Assembly: GCA_963383645.1 (NCBI GenBank)
Contig: OY726569.1
Coordinates: forward strand, 33,629,592 to 33,693,591
Direction of reading: 5' to 3'
DNA length: 64,000 bases
Source: Muscardinus avellanarius
Lineage: Eukaryota; Chordata; Mammalia; Rodentia; Gliridae
Shown here: piece after piece, positions 36,600 through 47,768 of the stretch
Position numbering within the stretch: position 1 is the stretch's first letter
How the letters are laid out: each line of letters begins with the position of its first letter
The notes under the pieces: generated by a model
Databases searched by the model: none
Told to the model about the DNA's origin: nothing
What the model saw: the letters and a program-made list of their open reading frames with translations, nothing else
Made by a program: the position numbers and the translations under genes

Positions 36600-38695
36600 C
36601 TCTAAAAACTGGAAGTTACAGTAAATGAGTAATGTATGTTTTCTGTGTTATGAGGACGAAGGTTTTAAACAAGTGATGTCAAATTTTCCATGGGGTGAAA
36701 TAATATCTATTTATGCTGGCTCTAAGGCAAGGGTTGAATTTGTAACTTAGAAAGAACTGTCATTTTTTTCAGACTTCCTTTTTATAACTATACGTAATGC
36801 TTCCTACCTCACAGTCAAAAAACAATTGTTCTAAAGTTCCAGGCGCTGTTAAGATACAGCTGCCAGGATTTAGTGTGGATCTCATCGTCCAAGGCGTTCG
36901 TTCAGCTGTCTGTTGAATCCTCTGAAACTAACGCTCACGCTATATTAATGTCTCAGTCCCGGGAAACCTCAGCCTATTCTCTCCTATAATTAATCTTGCA
37001 GGTACTGCCTTGACATTATTGGTTCACCAACAGAGCAGAACTGCCTCAGCCATCAATAATAATTCAAGACATTAGTTGAAGCCTAGGTATGGACCACAGA
37101 GGTAGCCAAATACGCACAATCCCCGGCATTCCTCGTTGGTGGAAGGAAATCTCTGCAATTGAAACTAGTTGTTTTGGTGGCTCGATAATTTGTAATAGAG
37201 GGGTCTTGGTGTTACTAATTGTTTTGCTTTATGCTTTTCTCCAAATGTAGCCACCGCTTGGCACAATGGGAGTGATTGTCTGTTTACTGAATCTTAATAT
37301 TGAGGCTGTTACAAATTGTCTTTCACAGATGGTGGGAGCTTTTCAGATGGAGAGAGGCAGGGAATTTATTACTCAATATTTCTGTATTACTGATTGGGAC
37401 GTGAGGAGCATAGACAATCTGCCCCACTGCAGGGTTTGCTGCAGTTTTTTTTTTTTCCCTCTGTAAAATTATGGCTGGCTCTAGACGTTTTTCTCATTTT
37501 GTATAGATAGCAGCTGTGTAATTTCAAGCAGAATGTTTGCTTTGATCCCCCTTCCTTTAATTGAAATTCGCAATTATGAGATTTGTTTCTTTTATGTTTG
37601 CGAGTTTATTGGTTTAATCTACAAAATGTGCTGTCTTGCTGTCTTACACAGTTAAAGGCTACAGCACAGTTGGGACTTAAATGACAAACATTGGAGGGAG
37701 GGGCTTCCCTTCTCTTCTTTTTTTGTTGGCTATAGAAAGAAATCACTAGATGTGCTTCCCCTCAGCATGCGGGCTGGATGACAACTGAGTAAACTCTCAT
37801 TCTGTAGGCTCTGAAGCTGTGCCTCTGGTACATTCATATACATATCTATGCTCATTTCCAAAACATCGTATGTTGTGTGTGTGTGGAGGAGTGGGTGTCA
37901 GTGTGCATGCGTGCGCATTTGTTTAGTGGGTGGAAGATGAAACTGCCTAACCCAAGAGCATCTCTGCAATAATAGTAACTCGTATCATTTAGACCAAGTC
38001 TGCTTTATCAGCACATTTCAGAGGGGAAAAGAGTGAACGGATTTTAAAGCAGATAAATATAAGAAAACATCACTTGGCCTCTGAGAAAGTATCACAGCAA
38101 ATAAGTTTGAGGGTTACAAGTCAATATGCTACGCCAGGGGAATGAGACACAATTTTTCTAAGTAGTAAATTCCCAGATGCTTGAAGTTATTTTTTATCAC
38201 AATAAAAGAAAATAGATCAAGTGGAGAAGAATGTGATTTCTGGTTCCAAGATCACTATCCATCCGTTTATAATCTGTCATGAATTGTAGCAACATATTTG
38301 AAAATAAATTTTGCTCACATTTTATGCATTCATTATATTTTCTCTAGCACAGGGTAAGTTTTACTTTGAAACTTTGTGCAACACCCGTAGAAAGAAAATT
38401 TCATGTTAATTGGTATTAGAACAGTTAGTTTGTAAATGAGTTAAATTTTCTATACTGTACCTTTACTGCCTCCCCACTAACTGAATTGACACCAGCTTTA
38501 GTATCTTCTCAGCATTTCTTTTAAATGCTCATGAAAAATTTAAATGCTCATGAAAAATGTATTCATTTTAGTGTATGAAAGTAAGGGATCTTTTACATAT
38601 TCTTTAATTGTGAATGGTTGTTTTTAGGCAAAAGAAAAAAGAGTGATCATATGGCTATTTTAAAATACTTTAGAATTGCACATTATAAATTGAAT
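36600..38695. other. Repeat-poor, CpG-retaining candidate conserved non-coding region
   Basis: About 2.1 kb without SINE or L1, unlike the rest of the window. It keeps CpGs (CATCGTCCAAGGCGTTCGTT at 36883, CCCGGG near 36958, TACGCACAATCCCCGGC near 37111) that would usually have decayed in neutral DNA. It has repeated homeodomain-type cores (TATAATTAATC, CAATTATGAG, TACTAATTG). There is no long ORF or splice-bounded exon; a 66-codon frame at 37266-37466 ends in a poly-T stretch and is not convincing. Function as an enhancer is an inference. Confidence 0.4.
38522..38558. repeat. 19-bp tandem duplication
   Basis: TAAATGCTCATGAAAAAT occurs at 38522 and again at 38541, a perfect short tandem duplication of the replication-slippage type. 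Confidence 0.9.
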
Positions 38696-38699
38696 ATGT

Positions 38700-38921
38700 A
38701 GCCAGGCGTAGAGGCACACATCTGTAATCCGAGTACTTGGATGGCTGAGACAGGAAGAGCACAGGTTCCAGAACACCCTTGGTAATGTTGGGGGATTCTT
38801 AACAACCTATGGAGACCCTGCTTTAAAAGCAATAAATAAATAGGATTGGGAGTACGGTTCAGAGATAGAATGCCCCTGGGTTCATTCCCCAATACCACAA
38901 AAACAAACAAACAAACAAACA
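38700..38921 (+). mobile_element. B1-dID SINE
   Basis: Plus-strand copy: GCCAGGCGTAGAGGCACAC start, diverged mid-part, AATAAATAAATAGG joint, right arm GATAGAATGCCCCTGGG, and an (AAAC)n tail. Confidence 0.8.
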
Positions 38922-39117
38922 CTGAATATGTGTCTGTCCCATTTACTCTGTTCTCCTGTTATTACATGGTGATGTTAATGTAATTCTGATATATATTTTA
39001 AAACTATGTCATGTGGACTATGTATTGTTAACTTAGAAGCTATATGAAAATATCTTCATACCCAGCATTAAGAGTTGAAGAAATTTATTAAAAAAAAATA
39101 CTCTTAAAACTGAGCCT

Positions 39118-39327
39118 TTTTTTTTTTTTTTTTTTTTTTTTCTGGGCACGAGAGTGGCATGTACCTGTAATCCCCATTCTTGGAAAGCTGAAACAGGAAA
39201 ATTCAAGGGCAACCTCAACAATTTAGCAAGACCCTGTTTCAAAATAAAAATAAAAATAAAATAGAGCTGAGGGTATAGCTCAGAGATGGAATGCCTCTGG
39301 AATTAATTCCCAGTACAAAAAAAAATT
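39118..39327 (+). mobile_element. B1-dID SINE preceded by a long T-run
   Basis: Plus-strand copy from about 39141 (GGGCACGAGAGTGGCATG) with AAATAAAAATAAAAATAAA joint and ID arm. A T23 run at 39118-39140 precedes it directly. A T-run on this side is not part of a plus-strand SINE, so it may be the tail of a lost minus-strand neighbour or part of the target. Confidence 0.75.
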
Positions 39328-39332
39328 AAAGT

Positions 39333-39521
39333 ATAATCCCGCTATTTGGAGGCTGAGGCAGAAAGATGACAGGTTTGAGATCAGCTTCAGCAAGTAGTGA
39401 GACTCTTATCAACCTAGAGAGACCCTGTTTCAGAATAAAATAAAATAGGGCTGAAGCTATAGTTCTGATATAGAATCCTCCTGGGTTCCACCCCCAGTAC
39501 CACCAAAAAAAAAAAAAAAAA
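39333..39521 (+). mobile_element. B1-dID SINE, 5'-truncated
   Basis: Plus-strand copy directly following the previous one; begins inside the B1 arm (AATCCCGCTATTTGGAGG) and ends with CCCCCAGTACCACC and an A17 run. Confidence 0.8.
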
Positions 39522-39648
39522 GGAAAGAGGTGAGTGACTTAATAAATTTTAATAAATTGTTGCTAAATTCTAATATCTACCATTAGGAAAAAATAAAAAA
39601 ATAAAAAAAGACAAAATAATGTTTTCTCCTCTTTGGGAAAGAGGTTAT

Positions 39649-39822
39649 CAGTACTGGAGATTTAAACCAGGGGCATTTTACCTCTGATCTATATTCCAGT
39701 CTCTTCTTATTTTTATTTAGAAACTTGGGTTTGCTGTTGTCAAGAGATCCTCAAATCTGGGATCCTCCTGTCTTAGCCTCCCAAATATTGGAATTACAGG
39801 CATATATCTTTATTCCAAGCTT
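39649..39822 (-). mobile_element. B1-dID SINE
   Basis: Minus-strand diverged copy: AGTACTGGAGATTTAAACC, TTTTTATTTAGAAACTTGGG joint, inverted B1 arm ending at TTCCAAGCTT. The T-run is lost. Confidence 0.75.
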
Positions 39823-41949
39823 CTCTTTCTTAAGAAATTTTATAACAATAATATTACTAACTTTAGATATTTTAAATCTGTACATGAAAAAAATAATGAA
39901 GCTAATTGATGATAGATAACTGGCCCAAGAACATCGAGAAAACTAAAGAAAGAGAGAGACATCAAAGTTAGCTCTTTTTACAAACCCTGTTTTCCTTAAT
40001 CTGTCTCTACCTGTTTTTCTAGAATGTATAAGACACTGAATCCACCACCCTTTGTGTGATAAGATAAAGATTGAGGAAACTTAAGGACACTGCTAACCTG
40101 GAGGATGATGGAGAGGTGGGTAGGATCATAACATGATAGGGTCTGGAAGCAGGAAGAAAAATTAAATATGGATGGTGAAAACGGCTATAGATGAACTATG
40201 GCTCTCACAGTTTTGTGTGGGTAAGTTTAATTTATATATTAATAACTGCCTTTATAAATAAAGTCATCAGTTTAAGTTCACTTTTGTCATTTCCTGCATA
40301 CAGATTGAACTTCATTTATTAGGGCAAATGTCAATTGGGCATTTGATTCCTGTAAAGAGGTTTGGAAGGAGGCAATGCTCTACACCTTGATTTACTCATA
40401 CCATTATAATTTTTTTGTTCTTCTCTTGCTATTTCAATGATGCATAGTATAAGAAACTTCCAGTCATTCCTTGAGAGAGTACATTTAGGAAAATATTATT
40501 GTCATTCTTTCTGTCCTTTTACTTTCTTCTTTCATAGGAAGTAGTGAATTATTTGATTAGTGAGACTAAAAAAAAATCCAAATATATGCCTCAGCCACTG
40601 CCTTTTCTAAAAGTATTATATTCTCAGTTCATTTTAACTCTGATCCTCAACTAAGTGAGCTATAGAGAGCTCTGTCTGCTACCTTTTGAAGACTCTTGGG
40701 AGGATGTGGATATTGTTTAGTTATGAGGAAAAGCAGCTAAACTACCTGTTGAGATTCAATTTTGTTAGCAGTAAAATTATGTCTTTATATTTCTTCTTCA
40801 CATGTATGGCTCTTACTTATACCACCCAAACCATACAAAGATATCTCAGTTTTTAAGTTATTTCTTTGATTTTTTTCCAGTTTATTGGAAATGATAAATG
40901 TGATGCCAAGAAGGTAGTGTTACATTTCTCATTCATAGCTCAATATGATTTTAAAGATATATTTTAAGTTAAAGTTTAACATTTTTGGCTTAGTCAAATT
41001 ATATAGACTTTCAACTTTTCTCTATATTACTACATTCTATTGTAAAAGAACTACTTACCATGCTACAAATAAGAATACTCATTTACCTATACCCTTGTCA
41101 AAACCTCGATTTTATAAAACATTTAAATTCTTTTTAATATGACAGACTTTTATCCTTTCGTATTTTAAATATCTTGCTCTTTTGTAAGCTGGGCAGCTCT
41201 TTCACTCTGATGTAGTGTGGTTATATTTGTCTCTGCGTCTTTACACAAAGTTTTATTTGAGAATTGGGTTTTGAAATGTGTCTGTTTTTTCTCTATCCTG
41301 AGTATTGAGGGACCAGACAGGTAAACTCAACTGGTATGTAGCTTGGTTAAAGGGCCTGGCCTCACACTCCTTTATCTAAAATTTTATTAAGTCCCCCAAT
41401 ATTATGGTTCACTCCATCCTTCCAGGAGGAAGTTTTATTTCCCCAGAGATAGAGCCTTGCTTTTAAATCACTTCCTTAATTCAGCATGGAGCCACCGAGT
41501 CTTTGCTTATAACGGTAAGCCATCCCAGGTGTCTCTATCCCTCCCCGCTCCGTTTCGCAGTCTTGACCTGGCATTTTATCCCTCGTTTCCTTATTCCAAG
41601 GCTGAGTGGGGAGTGCTGATTTGGTTGTAAAGGAGTATGATGTCTCATTTTGTTTGCAGGGACGGCCTGATTACTCAGAGTTTTGTGCGTTTTCTTTTTT
41701 CTCTTCATTAAGCTGGAGACAAAGATGCCAAAAGCACTCATGATGGTGCTTCATTTCCTCACTGCTTTCTTTCCAGTTTAGAGACAACAAAGTGTGATAA
41801 TCTCTACCTATTTTTCTTTGCATGATAAGAAATGAAAGTTATTTTTTCATGGAAATTATCAGGTATTTCCCAGGCTGCCTCTATAAACCTTTGTTTTACC
41901 CGTCTTTGAATCCAGGAATTTGTGAATTGCTTTGTGCATTTTGTTTTTT
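39823..41949. other. Gene-free interval
   Basis: No gene, RNA gene or clear repeat. The part at 41440-41800 is less A+T-rich and has a few CpGs, and might be constrained, but it shows no coding structure. Confidence 0.4.
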
Positions 41950-41950
41950 A

Positions 41951-42616
41951 AAAAATACAAAGATAAGCAGCCAGCATCGGAGCCTTCTGTGAGGCAAGGC
42001 CGCTACTGAGGCCCCCGAGGCCGGGATCGGAGCCTGCCTTGAGGCTAGGCCAGAGCTGGGGCCACTGAAGCCGGGATCAGAGCCAGCTGAGGGGTTAGGC
42101 CTGTGTCAGGGCCAGCTAGACCAGAATTGGGGCCTCCCATGAGGCAAGGCCGCTGCTTGAGCCAGTGAGGTCTGGAGCAGTCCACCGGGTAGCCAGGCCA
42201 CTACTGGGGCTGTCAAGAGTAGGATCGGTACTTGCAACGCGGCATGCACAGAGAAATATCACAGAAAATAAAAACCAGATGCTTCCCCTAATCAGCAATA
42301 ACTAGGAGGAAAGGGGCAACAGGAAGAGGTCAAGCTATAGAAAGGGCCCTATAGTGAAGCAATTAAGGTGACCAATCAGAGGGTATGGAATAAGGGAGGA
42401 CGGAGCCTCTTTAAAACGCAGGAGGTACATAAACAAATATATCAGTTAATCACCAAACAAACATGGGATAGAGGAATGGGGAAGGAAAGGAATGGGGGCT
42501 GGATGAGGGCTAATTGGATGATGTGTGCTTGTATATCCTCTCAAGTCTTGTATTCCAATGTGATATATGATTACAATGCACCAATAAAAATAAATTAAAA
42601 AATACAAAGATAAGTG
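41951..42616 (+). mobile_element. Short retroposed L1-derived element with 50-bp tandem 5' end
   Basis: A compact element (about 41968-42598) lies between direct repeats AAAAATACAAAGATAAG at 41951-41967 and about 42600-42614, which I read as a target-site duplication. The left part is a G+C-rich array of five to six 50-bp units. The middle holds a unique stretch with AACCAGATGCTTCCCC, ACCAATCAGAGGG and a TTTAAAACG motif. The right end (GGATGATGTGTGCTTG, ending TGCACCAATAAAAATAAATT) is the same L1 3' end found at 63590-63650. No ORF1 or ORF2 is present. It looks like an L1 5' UTR joined to an L1 3' end: a spliced or internally deleted L1, or a non-autonomous element using an L1 tail. Confidence 0.75.
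41978..42240 (+). repeat. 50-bp tandem array (possible L1 5' UTR monomers)
   Basis: Unit starts are visible at 41978, 42028, 42078, 42128, 42178 and 42228 (CGGAGCC, CGGAGCC, CAGAGCC, TGGGGCC, CAGTCC, CGGTAC), exactly 50 bp apart. Shared parts include GAGGCAAGGCCGCTACTGAG / GAGGCAAGGCCGCTGCTTGAG and CCGGGATC. Units differ by 20-40 percent. Tandem GC-rich monomers carrying promoter activity are known at the 5' end of rodent L1; whether these act so is inference. Confidence 0.8.
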
Positions 42617-43385
42617 AATATGCTTTCTCAAAGCTCACAATACCATTTTTTCCAATGCTTGGACAATGGCACAATTAGAAGCATGTTTTTTTATATTCCT
42701 TTATAACTCATTGTTATGAATTGTTCTGAATCTCCTCCCAGTTATTGAGGTCAAATCAAAATTGGCATGCTCTCTTCTCTCTGCTACCCACTAAACCTGT
42801 GTGCCGAGAGAAGAGTATAAATACTTAATCCAGTATATAAAAAACAAACAGCATCCACAAAAGATCTTCCAACAAGAAAAAAACAAACTTGTTTTGAATC
42901 TCTAAGTACTAGACATCTGAAATGGAGAGCATTAGAACTATGAGAAATAATCCTGTAGCAGTCAAATGAGCATAATAACATGTGTTTTATAGACATTGTG
43001 CAACAAGTAAGCAAATGTCATGTGTATGTGTACATGCATATGTATTTATAGAAAATTTCTGGACTGGGATTGTAAAAACAATTTGTCTTTTTTAATTTCT
43101 TTAGAGAAAGCCAAGCTATAGCTTCACCAATACAGATCCATTTATGTAGTTTCCTCACCTTCTCACCTGAAATTAGTGAAGTATCTGATAAAATTTAAGA
43201 ACTCTCAAACAAGAAACATAGCCCATTCTCTTAAGCAAATTCTTCTTTCTCTACTATATTTTATTCTATACAAACATTATTTTCATTGTATGGAAGCATT
43301 CATATACACATTATATAATTTAAAATGTATAATGGCCTTTGGTATGTATATGTTCCTGTTCCTTAGGAATTTAGGCAGATTATAA
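42617..43385. other. Gene-free A+T-rich interval
   Basis: No gene or repeat recognised. Confidence 0.4.
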
Positions 43386-43577
43386 AGCCGGGCATGGTGG
43401 GGCACGCTTGTAATCCCTGGGCTTGGGAGGCGGAGACAGGAGGATCAAGCAGGTTCGAAGCCAGCTGTGCTGGCTTAGGAGACCCTGTTTCGAAATAAAA
43501 ATATAAAAAATAGGTGTCTGAGAGTGTATCCCAGAAAAGGGTTTCCAGGAACCCCAGTACTACCACCAAAAAAAAAA
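43386..43577 (+). mobile_element. B1-dID SINE, young palindrome-bearing subfamily
   Basis: Plus-strand copy: GCCGGGCATGGTGGGGCACG start, CAGGTTCGAAGCCAGC then GCTGGCTTAGGAGACC (inverted repeat around TGT), joint AAATAAAAATATAAAAAAT, short right arm AGGAACCCCAGTACTACC and A10 tail. Confidence 0.9.
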
Positions 43578-44510
43578 TGAATTTAGTCAGTTATACCAGT
43601 CAATCTTAATTTACAGATTTTTGAATGTCACCTGCTGTTAATATGGAAATTTAAATGATTTACATTCATCATCATAAGCTTAAATTTAGTTTTGATTCTC
43701 TTTTGTATTATTTCCTCATTGCATATATTTTTATTTCTTTTTACATATTCACTTATTTTACTATTTTTATTTTGTATTAGTCACTTTAAATAATATATGT
43801 AATAAAATAATTTAGTAATATTTTTTCAACTTTTTTATATTCCAATTTATAATTTAAGATATTTCTATTAACTTTGTCACATGTTTTATGTTTAATGAAA
43901 TACACTACATTATATTTCTACATTAGTGCTCATATTTTAATAATAATACTGAATGACAAAGCTCTAAAAATTTTTAAAAATTTGGCATTCTGGGTTGTTG
44001 ATATATTGATATTTTCTTATGCAATCTTCTGATATTTTTATTTTTCAAATTTTTTCATTAAATTTATTCTTGATGTTTCATTAAATATACATATTGTATA
44101 ATGTCAACTTCAAGTTGAAGATATCTCTTTTCAATCATTTATTATTTCTTCATGGCTATAACATTAATTTCTTTTAATTTTTTTAAATATACAATAAACT
44201 GTTTCTAGTCACCCTAGTGTACTTTACAAATCATCAATATTCCTTTCATTTTCTTACCTACTCACCTAGGAGCAAAGCAACTTAAATTTACTTTGCCATT
44301 GGTGTTTTTCTAGTAGAACTAGCATCAAATTTATTTTGTATTGTCAATTCTGCCCCTTCCTGGATAATTAAACATTTTAATTCCCCAATAGGATTTGTTA
44401 TATTATCTTGAAATTATTTTTATATAATTCCCACCATTTTCAGTTTACTCTGCCATATATTCTTTTTCATTTCTTTCCTGCATTTTCTCCTCTAAAACTA
44501 GTGACATAGT
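43578..44510. other. Gene-free, very A+T-rich interval
   Basis: No gene or classifiable repeat. Extremely A+T-rich at 43680-44200. Confidence 0.4.
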
Positions 44511-44867
44511 TTGGATCTGAAAAGTCCCCAAAAGAGGTTTGGTTGCCAGCAGTAGTTATATTGGGAGCTGATGGAACCTTTAGTAGGTGAGCCTACTAGA
44601 AGGAAGTGAGGTCACTGGGAGTGAGCCCTGGAGGAAATATAAGGATCATTGCTCCTTTGTCTCTCCCTGCTTCCCAGTCACTATGAGTTAAGTAGTTTCC
44701 TGGACCATGTTCTTCTTGCTATGATGTTGTGCCTCACCACAGTCCCAAATGCAGCAGGACCAAGTGATCATTAACCTAAACCTTTGAAACCATAATCCAG
44801 AATAAATCTTTTCTTATTTGATTTTCTTATGTATATTTTGTGACAGTAACTGAAAACTTACTAAAAC
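44511..44867 (+). repeat. MaLR-like LTR
   Basis: Starts TGACATAGTTTGG, continues AAGGAAGTGAGGTCACTGGG, ATGTTGTGCCTCACCACAG and CTTTGAAACCATAATC, with AATAAA near 44802 and an end ACTTACTAAAACA. This is the layout of an ERVL-MaLR solo LTR. Diverged; subfamily not determined. Confidence 0.6.
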
Positions 44868-45387
44868 AAGACGGCTACACTTCCCACATAATATTTAACT
44901 ATTGAGCAGGTCTCTAAAATAATATTATCATGTTTTTTTTTCTCTCTGAGTAGTAAAACTATGTCTAATGTCATCACAAATCTATATCTACCTACTCACA
45001 CACATATACACAGAAGCTTCTACACACATGCACACTCACATTCACAAACACACATGAACACATATATACATATTTTGTGTATACAGGGGCTTATGTTTAT
45101 GTGTGTGAGCTTGCACACACATAAAGATCCAAAGATGAGAGGGATTTTTCTCGTTTAAATATTTTCCTCATAGTTTCTTTCTGGCTCTTGCATGGTGCCA
45201 TGTATAAAATAAATGACTCACAAAAAATTAATAAATTATCTTATGGACTGAAAGAAGTCATTCAGTGGGAGAATGGAGCACAAAAGTCATAGTGAAAAAA
45301 TAAAATAGGTAGTCAAATCATGAGTGATAGTGTAAGACAGGTTAAGGTAAATAAAAACTACTAGAACTCGTTTGAAGACTTCAGTAA

Positions 45388-45576
45388 GAAAGTGATACAG
45401 CTGGGCATGATGGTGCATGCTTGTAATCCCCGCACTTGGGAGGCAGAGCCATCCTTGCTGGCTTAAGTGAACCTGTTTTCAAATAAAATATGAAATAGGT
45501 CTTGGAGTGTAGCCCAGAGGTAGAAGGGTTCCATCCCAAGTACCACCAAAAAAAAAAAAAAAATGAAAGTGATACA
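45388..45576 (+). mobile_element. B1-dID SINE, young subfamily with deletion and target duplication
   Basis: Plus-strand copy (about 45400-45563) of the short subfamily (CCGCACTTGGGAGGCAGAG, TTGCTGGCTTAAGTG, GTGTAGCCCAGAGGTAGAAGG) with a further deletion in the B1 arm. GAAAGTGATACAG stands on both sides, a clear target-site duplication. Confidence 0.85.
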
Positions 45577-45612
45577 GGTTTGCTTTATGCAAATTATTTT
45601 GGCTTCAAATTA

Positions 45613-45728
45613 ATAATACTAGAGAAACTTGCTAGGGATATAATACTAGACATTGCTAGGGAAATAATACTAGAGATGTTTCTAGGGAAATAATACTAGA
45701 AAAAGTATACTAGAGAAAACTGCTAGGA
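45613..45728 (+). repeat. Imperfect short minisatellite
   Basis: The unit ATAATACTAGA...GCTAGGGA recurs four times with a period of about 24-27 bp (starts near 45614, 45640, 45665, 45691), ending in a fifth, altered unit. Non-coding. Confidence 0.75.
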
Positions 45729-45996
45729 GTTGAGCACAGTTTGTTAGATAGTAAATATTTAAGAGATTTAACAACTATTTAGACTATGGAAGTTAAAACT
45801 TGCCAATTTTGTGCGTGAACTTAATTGTGTGTGCAAGGAATGATGGAAAAGGAGAGTCAAATATAATGTGAAAGTTTGTGGTATGGTGATTTATTATGAA
45901 AATATACTAACCTTAATATTTCCCATGTCTTCAACCCAGCATGTGTCTAAAAATTCAAAATGGATTTCACTAACGGAAGGCATCTACGTGGTGTTT

Positions 45997-46223
45997 TTCT
46001 TTCCTTCCTTCCTTCCTGTCTTTCTTTCTTTCTTTTGGCAGTACCCGATGGATATTGTACCTCCAATCTACACCTCCAGCCCTATTTTTAGTCTTTTTAG
46101 TTTTGAAACAGGGTCTCACTGAATTGCAAAGGACTTCACTATGTAGCTGAGGCTGTCCACGAACCACGATCCTCCACCTCCAGAATGCTGGGATTACAGA
46201 CGTGCGGCCACCATGCCCGGCTC
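45997..46223 (-). mobile_element. B1-dID SINE with (TTCC)n/(TTTC)n tail
   Basis: Minus-strand copy; the inverted tail is a pyrimidine tract (45997-46035). It keeps CpGs (GACGTGCGGCCACCATGCCC at the B1 start) and the older AAGGACTTCACTATGTAGC segment. Confidence 0.8.
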
Positions 46224-46419
46224 AAGCACCTACATGTTTCTAATAGATTTATACTTTGAAATACATATTTATAGCTTGTTATAAAATGAAATTAATTAGT
46301 TTGGGTCTGCAATTCCCAAATGTATTGGCTCAAAGTAGATCTTAAATTATCTTTTAAACTCTTTCTTGAGATCTTATGTGTTTAGTCTTTACAAACACTG
46401 TGTGAAATTTTTGAAAAAA

Positions 46420-46853
46420 AAAAGAATTTCCAGGGAACATCAGCCATAAACAAAAGTCCCAGCGGTGGGGCTGAGCAGGAAAATGGGTGCCAATGCCCCG
46501 AACAGCAGCAACACACGGAGCCGGGAAATGTGTCAAACAGGATCTCGTTTATTTCTCTCAGGCAACCCAATTTAAAGCAAAAACCCACAAGGGAGATTTC
46601 CAACAGGAAACTATTCTAACCTATCAAGCTAAAGGTCACTCTTGCATGTGCAAAGCACATAACTTGCAGCCAATCATTATCCAATACACAAGGGGTTCAC
46701 AAGCATGGAAGTATTATTTAAGCCAATAAGGCACAACATTAACAAATTGGGCTAGTGGGGACAAGGAGAGTAGTTATGCCCTCCACATTCGCTTGGTGCT
46801 ACATGTTGCCAATTCATCGGAAGTTCTGTCAGGCGGTTGTGCAGACCCCAACA
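46420..46853 (-). repeat. Solo LTR, minus strand
   Basis: Read on the minus strand it starts TGTTGGGGTCTGCACAACC (from 46853), has two ATTGG (CCAAT-box) elements, an A+T-rich TATA-like stretch near 46712, AATAAA at 46553-46548 and a G+C-rich U5-like part rich in GTGTGTTGC. No second LTR, primer site or gag/pol lies next to it, so it seems to be a solo LTR. I could not find a convincing target duplication, and the 3' boundary near 46420 is uncertain. Confidence 0.6.
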
Positions 46854-46919
46854 ATACCTGATTTGTTTAATATTGTTCTCTGTATTCAAGTCATTTGAAA
46901 ACCAATTTAATTACTTTTC

Positions 46920-47445
46920 TGTTGTTTTATTATTAGTCAAAGTTCTCTAGAGTAATAGAATTCAGAGGACACATATATTATAAAAGTGAATGTATCTCAC
47001 TGCCATACACTCAGAATCAGTGTAGTCCCAAATGGCGGCCTACACATGGAGAGCCACAGAAACCAGCTGCTGGTCAAACAGTGCAAGACCTGGAGTTTCA
47101 GAATCGGAGCTACCAACCATGTAGTATCCATCCAAGATGCAAAAGCCAGGAAGCTCCTTGGAAAGTCCTTGGTGAGAGTCCAGGACACCAGTTAGAAAAG
47201 CACAGGGCTGTAATACACCAGGCAAGGGCAGACCTACCTTTACTCAGGAAGAACTGAGCTTTTTTTGTTACCTCTTCCTTTGACCCTTCCACATTTTATT
47301 CTATCTGCATCCCTAGTCTAATAGAAAGTGCCGCCCACATTCAGGGTAGGACTGTCCCCTTGGTCTGCTATTCCACATGCCAATCATCTGGAGTTAAAGA
47401 TGACTAAATTTGAGACCAGAAGTCCTGCAATCCCAGTTTTCTCTT
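46920..47445. repeat. Unclassified old interspersed repeat
   Basis: TCAAAGTTCTCTAGAGTAATAG at 46938 resembles the start of a repeat common in mammalian genomes (TTCTCTAGAG core). The rest up to about 47445 is less A+T-rich with open frames on both strands, none with a known domain. Probably an old LTR or ERV piece; the family is not determined. Confidence 0.35.
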
Positions 47446-47671
47446 AATCCATTTAGGTTGACAACCCATATTAACCAGCATGCTTTTATGAAGCCTCCAA
47501 TACATTATTTTCAGCTAGATAATTACATGATTTTAGCACAAGGCAGTAAAATAATTTTCTTACACAGCATCCTTTCCCTCTTGAGCTTAGCATTGCAAGC
47601 ATGACAATTTCTAAGATACACCTTTAAAGCCAGAATATATAAAAATGCTTTTCTGTCTTCTTCCTCTTTCT

Positions 47672-47704
47672 TCCTCCTCCTCCTCCTCCTCCTCCTCCTC
47701 CTCC

Positions 47705-47767
<63 letters not shown>
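47672..47767. repeat. Compound triplet repeat (TCC)n (TTC)n (TTA)n
   Basis: Three trinucleotide runs in succession, each one substitution from the next: about 11 TCC, about 11 TTC and about 10 TTA units. It is the tail of the following minus-strand SINE. The Arg/Gly-rich frame across it (47624-47827 minus) is an artefact. Confidence 0.95.

Positions 47768-47768
<1 letters not shown>

Noticed and set aside
41978..42240. CRISPR-like regular array or coding repeat
   Set aside because: Period is exactly 50 bp but without conserved repeat/unique spacer alternation, and the context is a vertebrate retroelement.
46353..46603. Overlapping open frames on both strands near the solo LTR
   Set aside because: They lie inside LTR sequence and in several frames at once; no consistent coding signal.
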